A stretch of DNA of 55,166 nt from UBA3210 sp963623095 (GTDB lineage: Bacteria > Bacillota_I > Bacilli_A > RFN20 > CAG-449). Position 1 is the stretch's first letter. Each line of letters begins with the position of its first letter. A program made the translations under genes and the position numbers. The notes under the pieces are model-generated. The model was not told where the DNA came from and searched no databases. It was given only the letters and a program-made list of their open reading frames with translations. This document shows positions 17,105-25,623 of the stretch, piece after piece. Location: contig CAVFKD010000007.1 of NCBI GenBank assembly GCA_963623095.1, forward strand, positions 1-55,166. The letters run 5' to 3'.

Positions 17105-19038
17105 TGGCAAAAGTAGATGCGAATAAATCTATAACCGATGTCAAAATAGAAAGTTATAATCTTGAAAAGAAGATTAAAGATTTAGATTCATCTATTTCTA
17201 GTTTGAACGCGATTAATATTAACTACGAACCAGGTAGTTCTTTTAAAAGTGGTTTAGAAGATTTAGAAAATAAATACGACGAACAAAAAAATTATGCTTT
17301 AGTTGTTAATAATAAATTTGAAAAGATGAAAGATTCTTTAAAAGATACAATTGATGATATTAATAAATTAAAAGCTAAATTTAAGAATTGTAAAGAAACA
17401 TTATTAAAGATAAATGAATATCGTTCAAATTTTGATTATAACAAAATAAGACATATTTTAAATGATTTTGATAAGACTATCTTTGATAATCCATATTCAT
17501 TAAAATCAATCGATGATTTAAAACAAATGTATTATTGGACACTTTCTGAAGTTATTTCTAAACATGGAAGCGGAACTAAATTAAGACTTTCTGAAATTGA
17601 TGAATATTTAGATGTTGTTTCCAAATTAGATAATTTTAGAAATGAATTAAATAAAAATTTCTATCAAGAAGATGCATGTCGCCATCTATTAATTGTTTTA
17701 AACAACGAATTAGCGTCTAAGGATTTATTTGATTCTAGTGATTTTAGCTTATATCATGAATATTTTGTCATATTAAAACAATATAGAAATATATTTAGTG
17801 AAGATACAGTAAGTAGATATAATGCATTTGAAGCAAAGATGGTTAATTGGTATAACAAAATATCAGTTAATGCATTTGAAGTACAATCCGATATTAATAA
17901 GGCGGTTAATTTATTCTTAATGCGCGATGTATTTAATAAAGATGATATTAATGTCAAAGTATTTAAAGAATGCTCTTCAGAAGAAGAATTAAGAAATAAA
18001 TTTGAACAAAATGTTATCGCGACTTGTAATGCCCAAGGAATGGAAAATATCCTTTCAAAAGCAATCGCTAAAAAGGGTGAATTCAAAGCTAGTAATGTCG
18101 CAGAAATTTTAAAATCTAAGTTTATCCAATTAAATCAATTACCAACTATTATTGAAACATTGGAAGATAAACTTTCCGCATTACAAAGATGGGAAATTGT
18201 TGATGTATTGATCACTAATTACCAAGATGTAACATATAGAGAAATTATTGAAGCTTTAATCGTTTCTGCATTAAAGAAGAAATATTATCGTATGTCTTTA
18301 CCAACTATTTGTCATTATTTATTGATTTCTTATAAATACACAGAAAGTAGAGATACTAAATATGAAATAGTTAAATTCGCAGAAAAGATCTTTGCTTCTC
18401 CAAAAGTATATCGCGATAGATATAAACTTGATGGATATGAAATCATGCAAGTATATAGAATTTCTAAATCTAAAAAGATTAATAAGAAAAAAGGATTTAA
18501 TTATTTAGGTGAACCTAGTGATGTAGTTGAAGGTAAATCAACCTTTGTTCCAAAAAATAAACACTTTATTTCATTATTAAAAACTTTAGTGTTTATTTTA
18601 ATGGCTTTGGTCGTTGGTATATGCACGGCAGGATTAATCTATTTTAAAATCGATATCTATGATTATAAGATGTATATGATTTTAGGTGGAGGAGCTTCAT
18701 TACTTGGATTATTAATGACTTATTATATTGTATATTTCAATTCATATGATGAACTTAAAGCTATTATTGCTCGTTATAGTATTTATATATTATTAATACT
18801 AGGAACTGTGGCATTCTCTTATTTATATTTCTCACATATTAGTCCAAGATTCGATGCGAATGTTTTTAACATATCGATATTCGCGGCAATCTTAGGCGCG
18901 GTATTTAATTTCTTATCTTATTTCTATATTAATAAGAATGAAAAACCAGGATTAAAAGTCACATTTATTATTGTTTCCACCTTATGTGCGATTTATTTGC
19001 TCGCGATGATGGTTTATACAATTTTAACATTTAGATAA
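17104..19038 (+). CDS. Large coiled-coil membrane protein, function unknown
   Basis: A 644-residue protein, the core of the operon. Residues 1-115 are coiled coil (heptads in NLEKKIKDLDSSISSLNA, then KMKDSLKDTIDDINKLKAKF). Residues 120-480 are an all-helical soluble region. From about 490 to 640 there are about five closely spaced membrane helices, with the last residues near the membrane. There is no N-terminal signal, so the long helical part is probably cytoplasmic. I recognise no catalytic motif. It starts by TAATG overlap with the preceding small gene and is followed 15 bases later by the next. It could be a membrane anchor or sensor for the soluble partners. Confidence 0.65.
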   Translation: MAKVDANKSITDVKIESYNLEKKIKDLDSSISSLNAININYEPGSSFKSGLEDLENKYDEQKNYALVVNNKFEKMKDSLKDTIDDINKLKAKFKNCKETLLKINEYRSNFDYNKIRHILNDFDKTIFDNPYSLKSIDDLKQMYYWTLSEVISKHGSGTKLRLSEIDEYLDVVSKLDNFRNELNKNFYQEDACRHLLIVLNNELASKDLFDSSDFSLYHEYFVILKQYRNIFSEDTVSRYNAFEAKMVNWYNKISVNAFEVQSDINKAVNLFLMRDVFNKDDINVKVFKECSSEEELRNKFEQNVIATCNAQGMENILSKAIAKKGEFKASNVAEILKSKFIQLNQLPTIIETLEDKLSALQRWEIVDVLITNYQDVTYREIIEALIVSALKKKYYRMSLPTICHYLLISYKYTESRDTKYEIVKFAEKIFASPKVYRDRYKLDGYEIMQVYRISKSKKINKKKGFNYLGEPSDVVEGKSTFVPKNKHFISLLKTLVFILMALVVGICTAGLIYFKIDIYDYKMYMILGGGASLLGLLMTYYIVYFNSYDELKAIIARYSIYILLILGTVAFSYLYFSHISPRFDANVFNISIFAAILGAVFNFLSYFYINKNEKPGLKVTFIIVSTLCAIYLLAMMVYTILTFR

Positions 19039-19053
19039 AATTAAGGAGATATT

Positions 19054-19710
19054 ATGAATAAATACTTAAACAATTTCTATAATTTATTTTCTTATAACAA
19101 AGATATTGCTTATAAAGCAGTTGTTGAAAAGAAAGATTGGTTATTTCAAGATTTATATTTTCCATATTCATTTTTTGAAGTAAAAGAGAATGATAAAAGT
19201 ATTTATCCAGATATCTTTGCCTTATATGATCAAACATTGTTATTTAAAGAGGCATCTTTTGATAATGATGTTTTTTTAGATCACGAAGATAAAAAAGAAG
19301 AAATTACTAATACATTTAATAATAATTTCGCTCTTGCATATGCTTATGATTCATTATTACCTTTAGATAAAGATTCATTCTATGTTCAATTTGATTTTAC
19401 AAAAATCGATCAAAAACTTTACCAAATCTTAATTGCAAACATATTCCCTTGCATCGATAATATAAAAGAATTAGATTTCTTTTATGACAAAACAAATGTA
19501 GTCGATTTATTAAGATACCCAATGTATGGAAATCCTCATCGTTGGAATATTATTTTAACAAAAGATAAATTAATTCAAAATCGCTTATATTTGCCATATG
19601 TTAAAAAGATTATCTATGATGAAAGTAAACTTACAGATGAAGAATTAGAAACATTAAAAATTATTGCTTCTTCATTAAAAGTTTCTTTAGAGGCAATCAA
19701 TGATAAATAA
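19054..19710 (+). CDS. Unknown soluble protein of the five-gene operon
   Basis: A 218-residue protein rich in Asp, Phe, Tyr and Lys, without membrane helices or signal peptide. I do not recognise the family. Aromatic-rich motifs (WLFQDLYFPYSFFE near 29-42; DLLRYPMYGNPHRWN near 150-164) suggest a compact alpha/beta fold. A good ribosome site, AAGGAGAT, precedes the ATG. Its 3' end overlaps the next gene by 11 bases, so the two are probably translated together. Confidence 0.6.
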   Translation: MNKYLNNFYNLFSYNKDIAYKAVVEKKDWLFQDLYFPYSFFEVKENDKSIYPDIFALYDQTLLFKEASFDNDVFLDHEDKKEEITNTFNNNFALAYAYDSLLPLDKDSFYVQFDFTKIDQKLYQILIANIFPCIDNIKELDFFYDKTNVVDLLRYPMYGNPHRWNIILTKDKLIQNRLYLPYVKKIIYDESKLTDEELETLKIIASSLKVSLEAINDK

Positions 19711-20842
19711 AGAATTATTTCATCAATTATATACAACTAAAGCATATCCAAGTGAATTTGAAGATTATCTTTATCCTATATATGATCATTTAATCGCTTC
19801 AATACAAGATAGATTAAATAAATCAAATATCAGAAATAAGAATATCGACTTATATACTTGCTTTTTATATTTGGTTGAAGAACATTTATTTAATATTAGT
19901 TTTCTTGACCGTAATATGTTAGAAAAATTTATTAATGATGAAAATTATAAGAATCATTTATTCTTAGTCGTTAATGATAAGATATTCTTTAATGAATATT
20001 TAGAATATAAAGCAATATCAATTATTGATAAGCATAATCCATTGATTTCTACTTTATCATTCTATTTAAACTTCATTGTCAATAAATATGAACAATTACC
20101 ATCTGATAAGATGACATTGAATGTTAAGTTAAAATTAGATGCATTAAAAAAGGCATTCTTAATGACTAAATCAGTTACCAAATTATTAACTCAAGGATTT
20201 GAAACAGAAGCTTTTTCTACTTGGAGAACAATTCATGAAGTAGAATGCGTGGCTAAGATATTACATGAACATCCATACTTATCTGATTTATATTATAAAC
20301 ACATGGAATATAATTCAAAGTTTAGAGAATCACAAATTGGTAATGTATCACAAGAGGATAATGATATATTCTTTGGCGAAATAAAAGAGAATATGAAGAA
20401 ATATGATCTTAAGTCAAAGGATATGAAAAAATATCTTGAATACGGATGGTTATATGGAGTTAAAGATTGGCAAGTTAATTATCCTGAAATGAAATTAAAT
20501 TTTAGAAAAGGGGTTGAATATGTCGCGAATCTAACTGCTTATTCAACTATTTATGAAGCTAGTAGTGAAATCGCTCATGGATCTTCTTTATTAATTTATT
20601 CTAACAAGAAATATTATTGTAATTTAACTTTAATTTGTATTTATGAATCATTCTTTAGAATGGAAAGTATATTCTCTCAAATTGTTAAAGAATTCCCTGA
20701 AATTGATTCATCTGGATATTTCAAAATGCAAGATATTTATTTAAAAGAATTAAAGAAGAATTTCTTAAAATTAAAGATATCTTTAGAATATCAAAATAAG
20801 AGAAATGAAGAATTAGAAGATAACAAAAAAGTCTCACAATAA
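19700..20842 (+). CDS. DUF5677-like helical protein, last gene of the unknown operon
   Basis: A 380-residue, mostly alpha-helical cytoplasmic protein. The central part (about 140-330) resembles DUF5677: FETEAFSTWRTIHEVECVAK near 171-190, a long helical linker, then YEASSEIAHGSS near 285-296, where a conserved S-E-x-x-H motif is typical. DUF5677 has no settled biochemical role; related proteins occur both as housekeeping orphans and in variable islands. It begins inside the previous gene (11-base overlap) and is followed by the operon terminator. Family assignment is from motif recall, not a profile search. Confidence 0.55.
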   Translation: MINKELFHQLYTTKAYPSEFEDYLYPIYDHLIASIQDRLNKSNIRNKNIDLYTCFLYLVEEHLFNISFLDRNMLEKFINDENYKNHLFLVVNDKIFFNEYLEYKAISIIDKHNPLISTLSFYLNFIVNKYEQLPSDKMTLNVKLKLDALKKAFLMTKSVTKLLTQGFETEAFSTWRTIHEVECVAKILHEHPYLSDLYYKHMEYNSKFRESQIGNVSQEDNDIFFGEIKENMKKYDLKSKDMKKYLEYGWLYGVKDWQVNYPEMKLNFRKGVEYVANLTAYSTIYEASSEIAHGSSLLIYSNKKYYCNLTLICIYESFFRMESIFSQIVKEFPEIDSSGYFKMQDIYLKELKKNFLKLKISLEYQNKRNEELEDNKKVSQ

Positions 20843-20856
20843 AGTGAGGCTTTTTG
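20825..20856. terminator. Terminator at the convergence of the unknown operon and nucleoside kinase gene
   Basis: The stem AAAAGTCTCAC / GTGAGGCTTTT (one G-T pair), loop AATAAA, has A and T flanks. The left arm includes the last codons of the DUF5677-like gene. It could also act on the minus-strand kinase transcript. Confidence 0.75.
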
Positions 20857-20872
20857 ATTGTAAAGTAATATT

Positions 20873-22540
20873 CTATACGTCTTGGAAACAAGATCCTCCG
20901 ATGAATTCTCTTAAAATAGAATTACATGGGACCCATGAATCATCTAAATCGACGAATAATTTTAAGAATTTAATTAAACGATTCGCTCTAGTGTAGTAAA
21001 TTGAATCCTTTGGAATCGCAGTTAATAATGGAAGAGCGTATTTTTTATTGATACATAATTCACAAGGTAATAATGAGTTGAAAACATAATCTGCGTTTTC
21101 TTGTGTATTATAAATCCATTTGAATTCGCCTTCTCTAACATTGTTCCACATTGATAAAGTTTCTTCCGCGGAAGAGTTTCTAAATTGATAATCACGAACA
21201 ATTCTTCTTACTAATCTTAAATCAGTTAATGAAATAGGGTTTGTATTATCAACATTGACTTGAGCTTGAGGAGCAATGAAGATTCTGAATTTTTGATGTG
21301 ATGGAATTTGACTTGTTAATTTTTCATTTAAAGCGTGAATTCCTTCGATAATAATAGGTTGATTTTGTTCAATAACAATTGGATCTTTGAATGATGTATT
21401 ACCTGTTTTGAAATCATAAATAGGAAGTGAAACTGGTTGACCATCGATTAAATCAATAATGTTTTTATTGATTAAATCAATATTTAATGATTCTAAACAT
21501 TCAAAATCTGGCTTACCGTCGTCTCCTAGAGGAACTTTTTCTTTAGGTAAATAATAATTGTCTAAAGAGATTCTAATAGGTCTTAAACCTAAGGATAATA
21601 ATTCAGTTCTTAATCTATTCGCAAATGTTGTTTTACCACTTGAAGAAGGACCTGCAACACAAATAAGTCTAATAGAATCAGAATTAGAACCGATTAATTG
21701 ACCAAGTTCTGCAAGCATATTGTTATGGTGTTGTTCACACATATTAATAAAATCAATTGGACCATCTTCTAATGCGAATTTGTTAATTGACGCAACTGAA
21801 TCAGTCTTAACTTGTTTAGCCCAAGTATAAGAGTCTCTTAATGTTTTTGAGAATACAGGAGCGTCAACAAATGGAGGAATTTCACCATTAGTTTCACTAC
21901 GAGGATATTGAATTAAAATACCATGACCATAAACCATTAACTTATAATCTTGAATGTGACCAGTTGAAGGTACCATATGTCCATACATATAATTTAAATA
22001 GCCATTGCATTCATAGAGATGAACAGTTTTTTCAGGACGATATTTTAAAATTTCAATCTTGTCTAATAAATTGTATTTTTGATAGATTTCTTTTGCTTCT
22101 TCATTAGTGACAATTTTTCTTTTAAATGGATAATCTTCTGAAACAATACGGTCGATTTCATTTTTTAATTTGTTGCATAATTCAGTGTTGATTCTAAATG
22201 GTGGTTTTCCATTAGGATCTGTTGGGAATACCATGAAGATTGATCTAGAAATGTTGTATGTGAATTTAATTGGAGTATTTGGAAAGACGTTATTTGCAGC
22301 CATTGCGATAATATAACGTAATGATGTTTCATATACTTTTCCTGAATCGTGATCCTTTTTTGTTAACAATTTAACATCTGCATCATAGAAAACTTCATAT
22401 GTTAATTCTCTTAAAATGTTATTTACTTTACAATAGATAAATTCTTTTTTATCACCTTCAATTAAATCAAGGATTTTAGTCTTTTTATCAAGACTAATAG
22501 TTCTACCTTGAATAGTGACTTTAAACGAGCTTTGATTCAT
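20873..22540 (-). CDS. Nucleoside (uridine) kinase with ThrRS-like N-terminal region
   Basis: A 555-residue protein with an N-terminal region like the TGS and second additional domains of threonyl-tRNA synthetase (about 1-220) and a C-terminal phosphoribulokinase/uridine-kinase domain. The Walker A GPSSSGKTT is near residues 297-305, DNYYLP (acceptor-side motif) near 340 and IIIEGIHALN near 400. This architecture is known in Firmicutes and Thermotoga as a 'nucleoside kinase'; a uridine kinase role is likely but not proven. The start follows AAAGGAG. A cre-like operator (22567-22580) lies 27 bases upstream. Confidence 0.8.
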   Translation of the reverse strand: MNQSSFKVTIQGRTISLDKKTKILDLIEGDKKEFIYCKVNNILRELTYEVFYDADVKLLTKKDHDSGKVYETSLRYIIAMAANNVFPNTPIKFTYNISRSIFMVFPTDPNGKPPFRINTELCNKLKNEIDRIVSEDYPFKRKIVTNEEAKEIYQKYNLLDKIEILKYRPEKTVHLYECNGYLNYMYGHMVPSTGHIQDYKLMVYGHGILIQYPRSETNGEIPPFVDAPVFSKTLRDSYTWAKQVKTDSVASINKFALEDGPIDFINMCEQHHNNMLAELGQLIGSNSDSIRLICVAGPSSSGKTTFANRLRTELLSLGLRPIRISLDNYYLPKEKVPLGDDGKPDFECLESLNIDLINKNIIDLIDGQPVSLPIYDFKTGNTSFKDPIVIEQNQPIIIEGIHALNEKLTSQIPSHQKFRIFIAPQAQVNVDNTNPISLTDLRLVRRIVRDYQFRNSSAEETLSMWNNVREGEFKWIYNTQENADYVFNSLLPCELCINKKYALPLLTAIPKDSIYYTRANRLIKFLKLFVDLDDSWVPCNSILREFIGGSCFQDV

Positions 22541-22566
22541 AAAAATTTCTCCTTTCTAAGGCTTTA

Positions 22567-22580
22567 TGAAAGCGCTTGCA
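22567..22580. promoter_or_regulatory. cre site (perfect consensus match)
   Basis: TGAAAGCGCTTGCA fits the CcpA operator consensus TGWAARCGYTWNCW at all positions. It lies in the divergent region between the nucleoside kinase (start 22540, minus) and the AEC permease (start 22746, plus), closer to the kinase and upstream of its coding start. Confidence 0.6.
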
Positions 22581-22694
22581 TTGTTAATTATATACCATAA
22601 TATTTAAAATTACAAATATTATTTTTCTACTTGAATTCAAATAACAAGATAATTAAAGTTTCTTCGAAAAAATCGACTATTTAAATTGTTCTAA

Positions 22695-22723
22695 TTGCTA
22701 GAGCATAATTATGAGAGTATAAT
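22695..22723 (+). promoter_or_regulatory. Promoter of the AEC permease gene
   Basis: TTGCTA (22695-22700), a 17-base spacer, then a consensus TATAAT (22718-22723), 22 bases before the start codon. Confidence 0.6.
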
Positions 22724-22745
22724 GTAAAAGGTTTAGAGGTGAATT

Positions 22746-23669
22746 ATGGAATTCAAAGTAATATTAATTAACGTCTTAATGATGCTATTTTATCTAGCGA
22801 TTGGCTATGTATTAGCTAAATGCGATAAAGCATGTGATAAACACGCAAGAACTATTTCTAGCTTATTATTATATGTATGTGGACCAGCGATGGTAATATC
22901 GGCATTTGAATCATTAAGCTATAATAAACAAGATTTAATTCAAATGGGATTATTCTTTATTACTACATTAATAATTCAAATTGTTGTGATTATAATTATC
23001 TATTTGGTATTAAGAAAGAAGTATGATGACGCTAAATATCGCATATTAACATTTGGTGCAGCATGTGGTAATGTCGGTTTCTTTGGTCTACCATTAGTAA
23101 ATGGTTTATTTCCAGATTATCCAATAGTATCATGTTATTCATCAGTATATGTTATGAGTATGAATTTAATTGCCTTTACTTTAGGAGTATTTTTAATTAC
23201 CCAAGATAAGAAATATGTATCTATTAAAGCAGCGATTGTAAATCCAACATCTTTAGCGATATTTGTCGCGCTTCCTTTATATATTTTAAATATTCATTTT
23301 CCTTCAACTATATCATCAACCTTTTCTTTATTAGGTAAGATGACAACACCTTTATGCATGATTGTTTTAGGCTTAAGATTATCTGCGATGAAGATGAAAG
23401 ATGTTTTTACTCGTCCATTTGCCTATTTATGTTGCTTATTAAAATTAATTATATTTCCTTTATTTGCATATTTAGTGGTTTATTTTATTCCATTCTTTGA
23501 TCAAACATTTAAAGTATGCATATTAGCTTTATCCGCGGCACCTTGTGGAGCGATTATTCTTTCTTTGGCTGAATTACATCAAACAGAACAAGATTTATGT
23601 GCGAATGTGGTCTTACTTTCGACTATATTATGCGTAATAACCATCCCTTGTTTGATGCTAATTGTTTAA
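22746..23669 (+). CDS. AEC-family permease (auxin efflux carrier / malate permease type)
   Basis: A 307-residue integral membrane protein with about ten helices arranged as two five-helix halves. Motifs CGPAMVISAFESL near 44-56 and GAACGNVGFFGLPLVNGLF near 104-122 are characteristic of the AEC (auxin efflux carrier) family, and the second half carries the matching SAAPCGAIIL. Bacterial members export or import malate, malonate or other organic acids. Malate would fit the malic enzyme and fumarase in the window, but specificity is not readable. Confidence 0.82.
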   Translation: MEFKVILINVLMMLFYLAIGYVLAKCDKACDKHARTISSLLLYVCGPAMVISAFESLSYNKQDLIQMGLFFITTLIIQIVVIIIIYLVLRKKYDDAKYRILTFGAACGNVGFFGLPLVNGLFPDYPIVSCYSSVYVMSMNLIAFTLGVFLITQDKKYVSIKAAIVNPTSLAIFVALPLYILNIHFPSTISSTFSLLGKMTTPLCMIVLGLRLSAMKMKDVFTRPFAYLCCLLKLIIFPLFAYLVVYFIPFFDQTFKVCILALSAAPCGAIILSLAELHQTEQDLCANVVLLSTILCVITIPCLMLIV

Positions 23670-23694
23670 AAATGTTAAAAAATTAAAAAAATGC

Positions 23695-23723
23695 TTGTAT
23701 AGATACTTTCATAATGATATTAT
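23695..23723 (+). promoter_or_regulatory. tRNA-fMet promoter within a 9-bp inverted repeat
   Basis: TTGTAT, a 17-base spacer and TATTAT (23718-23723) precede tRNA-fMet by 17 bases. GCTTGTATA (23693-23701) and its exact complement TATACAAGC (23723-23731) bracket the promoter. Confidence 0.5.
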
Positions 23724-23740
23724 ATACAAGCAATCGATAT

Positions 23741-23818
23741 CGCAGGGTAGAGCAGCCTGGTAGCTCGTCGGGCCCATAACCCGGAGGTCGGATAGTTCAA
23801 ATCTTCCCCCTGCAACCA
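23741..23818 (+). tRNA. Initiator tRNA-fMet (CAT) with one extra base in the T arm
   Basis: A full cloverleaf with anticodon CAT and encoded CCA. Initiator features are present: an unpaired C1-A72 and three G-C pairs (GGG / CCC) at the base of the anticodon loop. The gene is 78 bases rather than the usual 77. The T stem reads GGATAG against CTTCC; removing T23793 gives a perfect 5-bp stem, so this T would be a bulge. It is either real or a single-base assembly error. Confidence 0.9.
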
Positions 23819-23851
23819 AGATTATTCCGCGTTTCGCGTTTATATAGATTG

Positions 23852-23874
23852 AATACCGCAAGGTATTTTTTTTT
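23852..23874 (+). terminator. Terminator of tRNA-fMet
   Basis: A 6-bp stem AATACC / GGTATT closed by a GCAA tetraloop and followed by a run of T. Confidence 0.75.
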
Positions 23875-23885
23875 ACGTTTTTTTA

Positions 23886-23911
23886 AAATAAAAAGAACAC
23901 CGAAGTGTTCT
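23886..23911 (-). terminator. Terminator of the aminopeptidase gene
   Basis: Read on the minus strand, AGAACAC / GTGTTCT with a TTCG tetraloop is followed by TTTTTATTTT. The hairpin overlaps the stop codon. Confidence 0.75.
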
Positions 23912-25226
23912 AGTCATTTGAAATCAAATCAATTTGAGTATTTGATATTGTATTTAAAGTTGTTTTGTAGAATTCTTTTAATCCTTCAATCATATATGTA
24001 ACATCTTTAGTTCCTGCAGTTTCATAAGAAGAGTGCATTGCAAGTTGAGCTAAACCAATATCGACACTCATTAAAGAAACTTGGCTTGTTGAGATATTAC
24101 CTAATGTTCCTCCACCTCTTAAATCAGCGCGATTTGTAAAGAATTGATATGGAACTTGTGCTTTATCACAAATTTGTTTAAAGATTGAACAAGATAATCC
24201 ATCTGTTGTATATGATTGTGCAGCATTGAATTTAATAACAATACCTTGATTCATTTTTGGATTATTTAAAGCATCTGATAATTCAGGATGATTTGGATGA
24301 ATTGCATGAGCGTTATCGCTTGAAACCATGAATGATTTAGCAATAGCTTCTTTATGCTTTAATTCATTTAAACCTAAAGAATAAGAAATCATTTCAAGAG
24401 TGTCTTTTAAGAATGTAGAAGCGGCACCTTGTCTAGTAACTGAGCCAACTTCTTCATTATCAAATGAAGCAACTACATTGATATGATGTAATGGAGTTGA
24501 TTCAATAAATGCTTGAGTAGAGCAATATGCGCATTCAAGATTATCAATCTTACTTGAAGCGAATAATTCATTTTCAAAGCCTAATATTGATCCTTTAACA
24601 CGATTATATAAATATAAATCATGACCAATAATATCATCTTTGGAAATATTTAATTCTTTTGCGAGTAAATCTAAGAATGTTAATTTAGTATTTAAAGAGC
24701 AAAGAGGAATTGTATCAACAGATAAATTATAAGCAAAACCTGTATTTGCTTGTCTATTGAAGTGAATTGCGACATTTGGAATGATTAATAAATCACGGTC
24801 TATATTAACAAGTTTAGTTTCAATACCTGTTTTAGTTTTTAAAATAATTCTTCCAGCGACTGATAAAGGTCTATCTAACCATGGAGCGCATAACATACCT
24901 CCGTATGCTTCAACTGATAATCTTAAATAATTAGGATTAACAATATCACAATTTGGTTTTACTTTAAAAGTAGGAGAGTCAGTATGACTTGCGACAATGT
25001 TATAAGATAGATTATTTAAATCTAAATCTTTACCAATATTAAAAGCGATGATAGATGTGCCATTTCTTGTAATAAAATATTTGCCACCTAATTCTAATTT
25101 TGAATTAGAATGTTCTAATATTTCTTTATAACCATTTTCAAGTAACATTTCTTTTAAATTATTTGTTGAATGAAATGCACTAACTGAGTGATCTAAGAAA
25201 TTAATTAAATTATTTATATATTCCAT
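23910..25226 (-). CDS. apeB: M18-family aminopeptidase (aspartyl/broad specificity)
   Basis: A 438-residue zinc metallopeptidase of clan MH, family M18, releasing N-terminal residues from cytoplasmic peptides. Metal and catalytic motifs seen are ASHTDSPTFKV near 80-90 (first His ligand), SKIDNLE with the bridging Asp, FDNEEVGS near 265-272 with the catalytic Glu, SSDNAHAIHPN near 314-324, and a late GLAQLAMHSS with the final His. The ATG at 25226, after GGAGGA, is used; an upstream in-frame extension runs into the tRNA-Phe gene and is not coding. Confidence 0.88.
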   Translation of the reverse strand: MEYINNLINFLDHSVSAFHSTNNLKEMLLENGYKEILEHSNSKLELGGKYFITRNGTSIIAFNIGKDLDLNNLSYNIVASHTDSPTFKVKPNCDIVNPNYLRLSVEAYGGMLCAPWLDRPLSVAGRIILKTKTGIETKLVNIDRDLLIIPNVAIHFNRQANTGFAYNLSVDTIPLCSLNTKLTFLDLLAKELNISKDDIIGHDLYLYNRVKGSILGFENELFASSKIDNLECAYCSTQAFIESTPLHHINVVASFDNEEVGSVTRQGAASTFLKDTLEMISYSLGLNELKHKEAIAKSFMVSSDNAHAIHPNHPELSDALNNPKMNQGIVIKFNAAQSYTTDGLSCSIFKQICDKAQVPYQFFTNRADLRGGGTLGNISTSQVSLMSVDIGLAQLAMHSSYETAGTKDVTYMIEGLKEFYKTTLNTISNTQIDLISND

Positions 25227-25243
25227 ATTATCCTCCAAGATAC

Positions 25244-25270
25244 AAAAAAAGGAAGGATTAATATCCTTCC
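25244..25270 (-). terminator. Terminator of the tRNA-Asp/tRNA-Phe unit
   Basis: On the minus strand GGAAGGAT / ATCCTTCC with loop ATTA is followed by seven T. It lies between tRNA-Phe and the aminopeptidase start, so the tRNA transcript ends here. Confidence 0.75.
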
Positions 25271-25283
25271 AGTAATGTCTAGA

Positions 25284-25359
25284 TGGTGGCCCAGGCCGGA
25301 ATCGAACCGGCGACACAGGGATTTTCAGTCCCTTGCTCTACCAACTGAGCTACCGGGCC
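25284..25359 (-). tRNA. tRNA-Phe (GAA)
   Basis: A 76-base cloverleaf with encoded CCA. Acceptor GGCCCGG pairs with the 3' arm (one G-T), the D arm is GCTC/GAGC, the anticodon loop is CTGAAAA (GAA) and the T arm GCCGG/CCGGC. It lies 3 bases downstream of tRNA-Asp in the same transcript. Confidence 0.95.
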
Positions 25360-25362
25360 ACA

Positions 25363-25439
25363 TGGCGGACCAGACGAGAATCGAACTCGCGATCTTCTCC
25401 GTGACAGGGAGACATGTTAACCGCTACACCACTGGTCCA
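25363..25439 (-). tRNA. tRNA-Asp (GTC)
   Basis: A 77-base cloverleaf with encoded CCA and discriminator G. Acceptor GGACCAG / CTGGTCC, anticodon stem TCTCC / GGAGA and loop CTGTCAC give anticodon GTC. It is the first gene of a two-tRNA unit on the minus strand. Confidence 0.95.
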
Positions 25440-25623
25440 TCGGACATTGCTTTTCTATTATCAACTATAAATGAATATTTTGCAAGTAAAATATTTAAAA
25501 ATTTACATTTTATTTGCTATATAACTATTTTGCGACATTGTTTTTAATTTATGGGGCTGTAAGTTTATTATATTTAACAAAAATATCAATTATATTGATA
25601 TAATTATTATAGAGGTGTCAAAT

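Noticed and set aside
25227..25316. Thirty-residue N-terminal extension of the aminopeptidase
   Set aside because: It runs through a terminator and into tRNA-Phe, while ATG 25226 has a GGAGGA site and starts at the conserved domain.
25275..25547. Plus-strand open frame across the two tRNA genes
   Set aside because: Most of it is antisense to tRNA-Phe and tRNA-Asp; the protein-like stretch is the well-known artefact of translating tRNA complements.
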